A stretch of 5,434 bases of DNA from Bacillota bacterium (lineage in GTDB: Bacteria; Bacillota; Clostridia; Oscillospirales; Acutalibacteraceae): positions 1 through 5,434 of the forward strand of contig JAEZWL010000094.1 of the NCBI GenBank assembly GCA_023420245.1, written 5' to 3'. Shown here piece after piece: positions 4,991-5,434 of the stretch. Within the stretch, counting starts at the first letter, position 1. Each line of letters starts with the position of its first letter. Under the pieces are notes generated by a model. The model saw only the letters and a program-made list of their open reading frames with translations, was not told the DNA's origin and did no database searches. A program made the position numbers and the translations under genes.

Positions 4991-5434
4991 CGCATCTAAG
5001 ATCTATAAATTTCTAAAAGAGGATGAAATTGAACAGCTTACCTTTGAGATTGCAAGGCTGTCCCAGATTTCTTCTAGCCAGATTGAGGACGTTTTATCCA
5101 GCTACTATCAGTTTTGCCTGACTCAAAAGGTTGTAACCGAAGGCGGCGTGGAATATGCCCGCAATATCCTCGAAAAAGCCTTTGGTTCCCAAACCGCTAC
5201 CTCTTTACTGGATCGAATTACAAAGTCATTAAGAACCAAGGCTTTTGAATTTATTCGGAAAGCCGATTATAAAAATCTAATGACCATTATACAAACGGAG
5301 CATCCCCAGACCATCGCCTTAATCCTTTCTTACGCCCGGGCAGACCAGGCGGCGGCGGTAATTGCCGAGTTACCCAAAGAAATCCGGCTGGAAGTGGTGG
5401 AACGCATTGCTACGATGGACCGCACGTCTCCGGA
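4923..5434 (+). CDS. fliG: Flagellar motor switch protein FliG, N-terminal 170 residues, truncated by window edge
   Basis: FliG forms the upper part of the C ring. Its N-terminal domain grips the FliF tail, the middle domain binds FliM, and the C-terminal domain (beyond the window) interacts with the stator. The frame is open from GTG at 4923 to the right edge. The N-terminal domain (about 1-100) starts MAAQKLTGQQNAAAVMIALG, followed by ADNASKIYKFLKEDEIEQLT, the typical FliG opening. The middle domain carries the EHPQ motif at 126-129 (EHPQTIALILSY), then a LPKEIRLEVVERIATMDRTS stretch, which is strongly conserved. The GTG start is chosen because an AGGAG site lies 9 nt upstream and the N-terminus aligns with typical FliG; no in-frame ATG occurs before codon 16, within the first conserved helix. 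It overlaps the fliF frame by 68 nt. Confidence 0.97.
   Translation, partial: MAAQKLTGQQNAAAVMIALGADNASKIYKFLKEDEIEQLTFEIARLSQISSSQIEDVLSSYYQFCLTQKVVTEGGVEYARNILEKAFGSQTATSLLDRITKSLRTKAFEFIRKADYKNLMTIIQTEHPQTIALILSYARADQAAAVIAELPKEIRLEVVERIATMDRTSP

Overview
This window is a piece of a flagellar gene cluster from a Gram-positive, low-to-mid GC bacterium, most likely a motile member of the Clostridia. The evidence is the strong AGGAGG-type ribosome binding sites, the TTG and GTG starts, the AT-rich intergenic region, the sigmaA and sigma28/SigD promoter forms, and the flgB-flgC-fliE-fliF-fliG gene order. The family cannot be fixed from the sequence alone.

Layout. Two transcription units diverge from an intergenic region of about 290 bases (1753-2045). 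Leftward on the minus strand are flgM (anti-sigma28 factor), flgN (export chaperone) and flgK (first hook-filament junction protein, cut by the left window edge). Rightward on the plus strand are flgB and flgC (proximal rod), fliE (rod/MS-ring adaptor), fliF (MS ring) and fliG (C-ring switch protein, cut by the right edge). All eight genes read as normal family members, and the genes within each unit are tightly packed.

Regulation. The intergenic region holds a very good sigmaA-type promoter facing flgB (TTGACT, 16 bp, TATAAT), with a leader of about 105 nt. Facing flgM is an exact match to the sigma28/SigD consensus (TAAA, 15 bp, GCCGATAT). The early basal-body/rod/switch genes thus appear to be under the housekeeping factor. 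The late genes flgM-flgN-flgK appear to be under sigma28, which gives negative feedback because FlgM inhibits the factor that transcribes it. A small inverted repeat lies between the two promoters.

Oddities. The longest flgM reading frame starts inside its own promoter, so the true start is 36 bases further in. The fliF frame runs 23 codons past the usual FliF C-terminus and overlaps fliG by 68 nt, which could be a lost stop codon or a sequencing error. flgB starts with TTG and fliG with GTG. fliF has only a weak ribosome binding site. I found no mobile element, CRISPR array, RNA gene, known riboswitch or intrinsic terminator, and nothing that looks like an unknown system. This is a conserved core locus with a few regulatory details worth checking.
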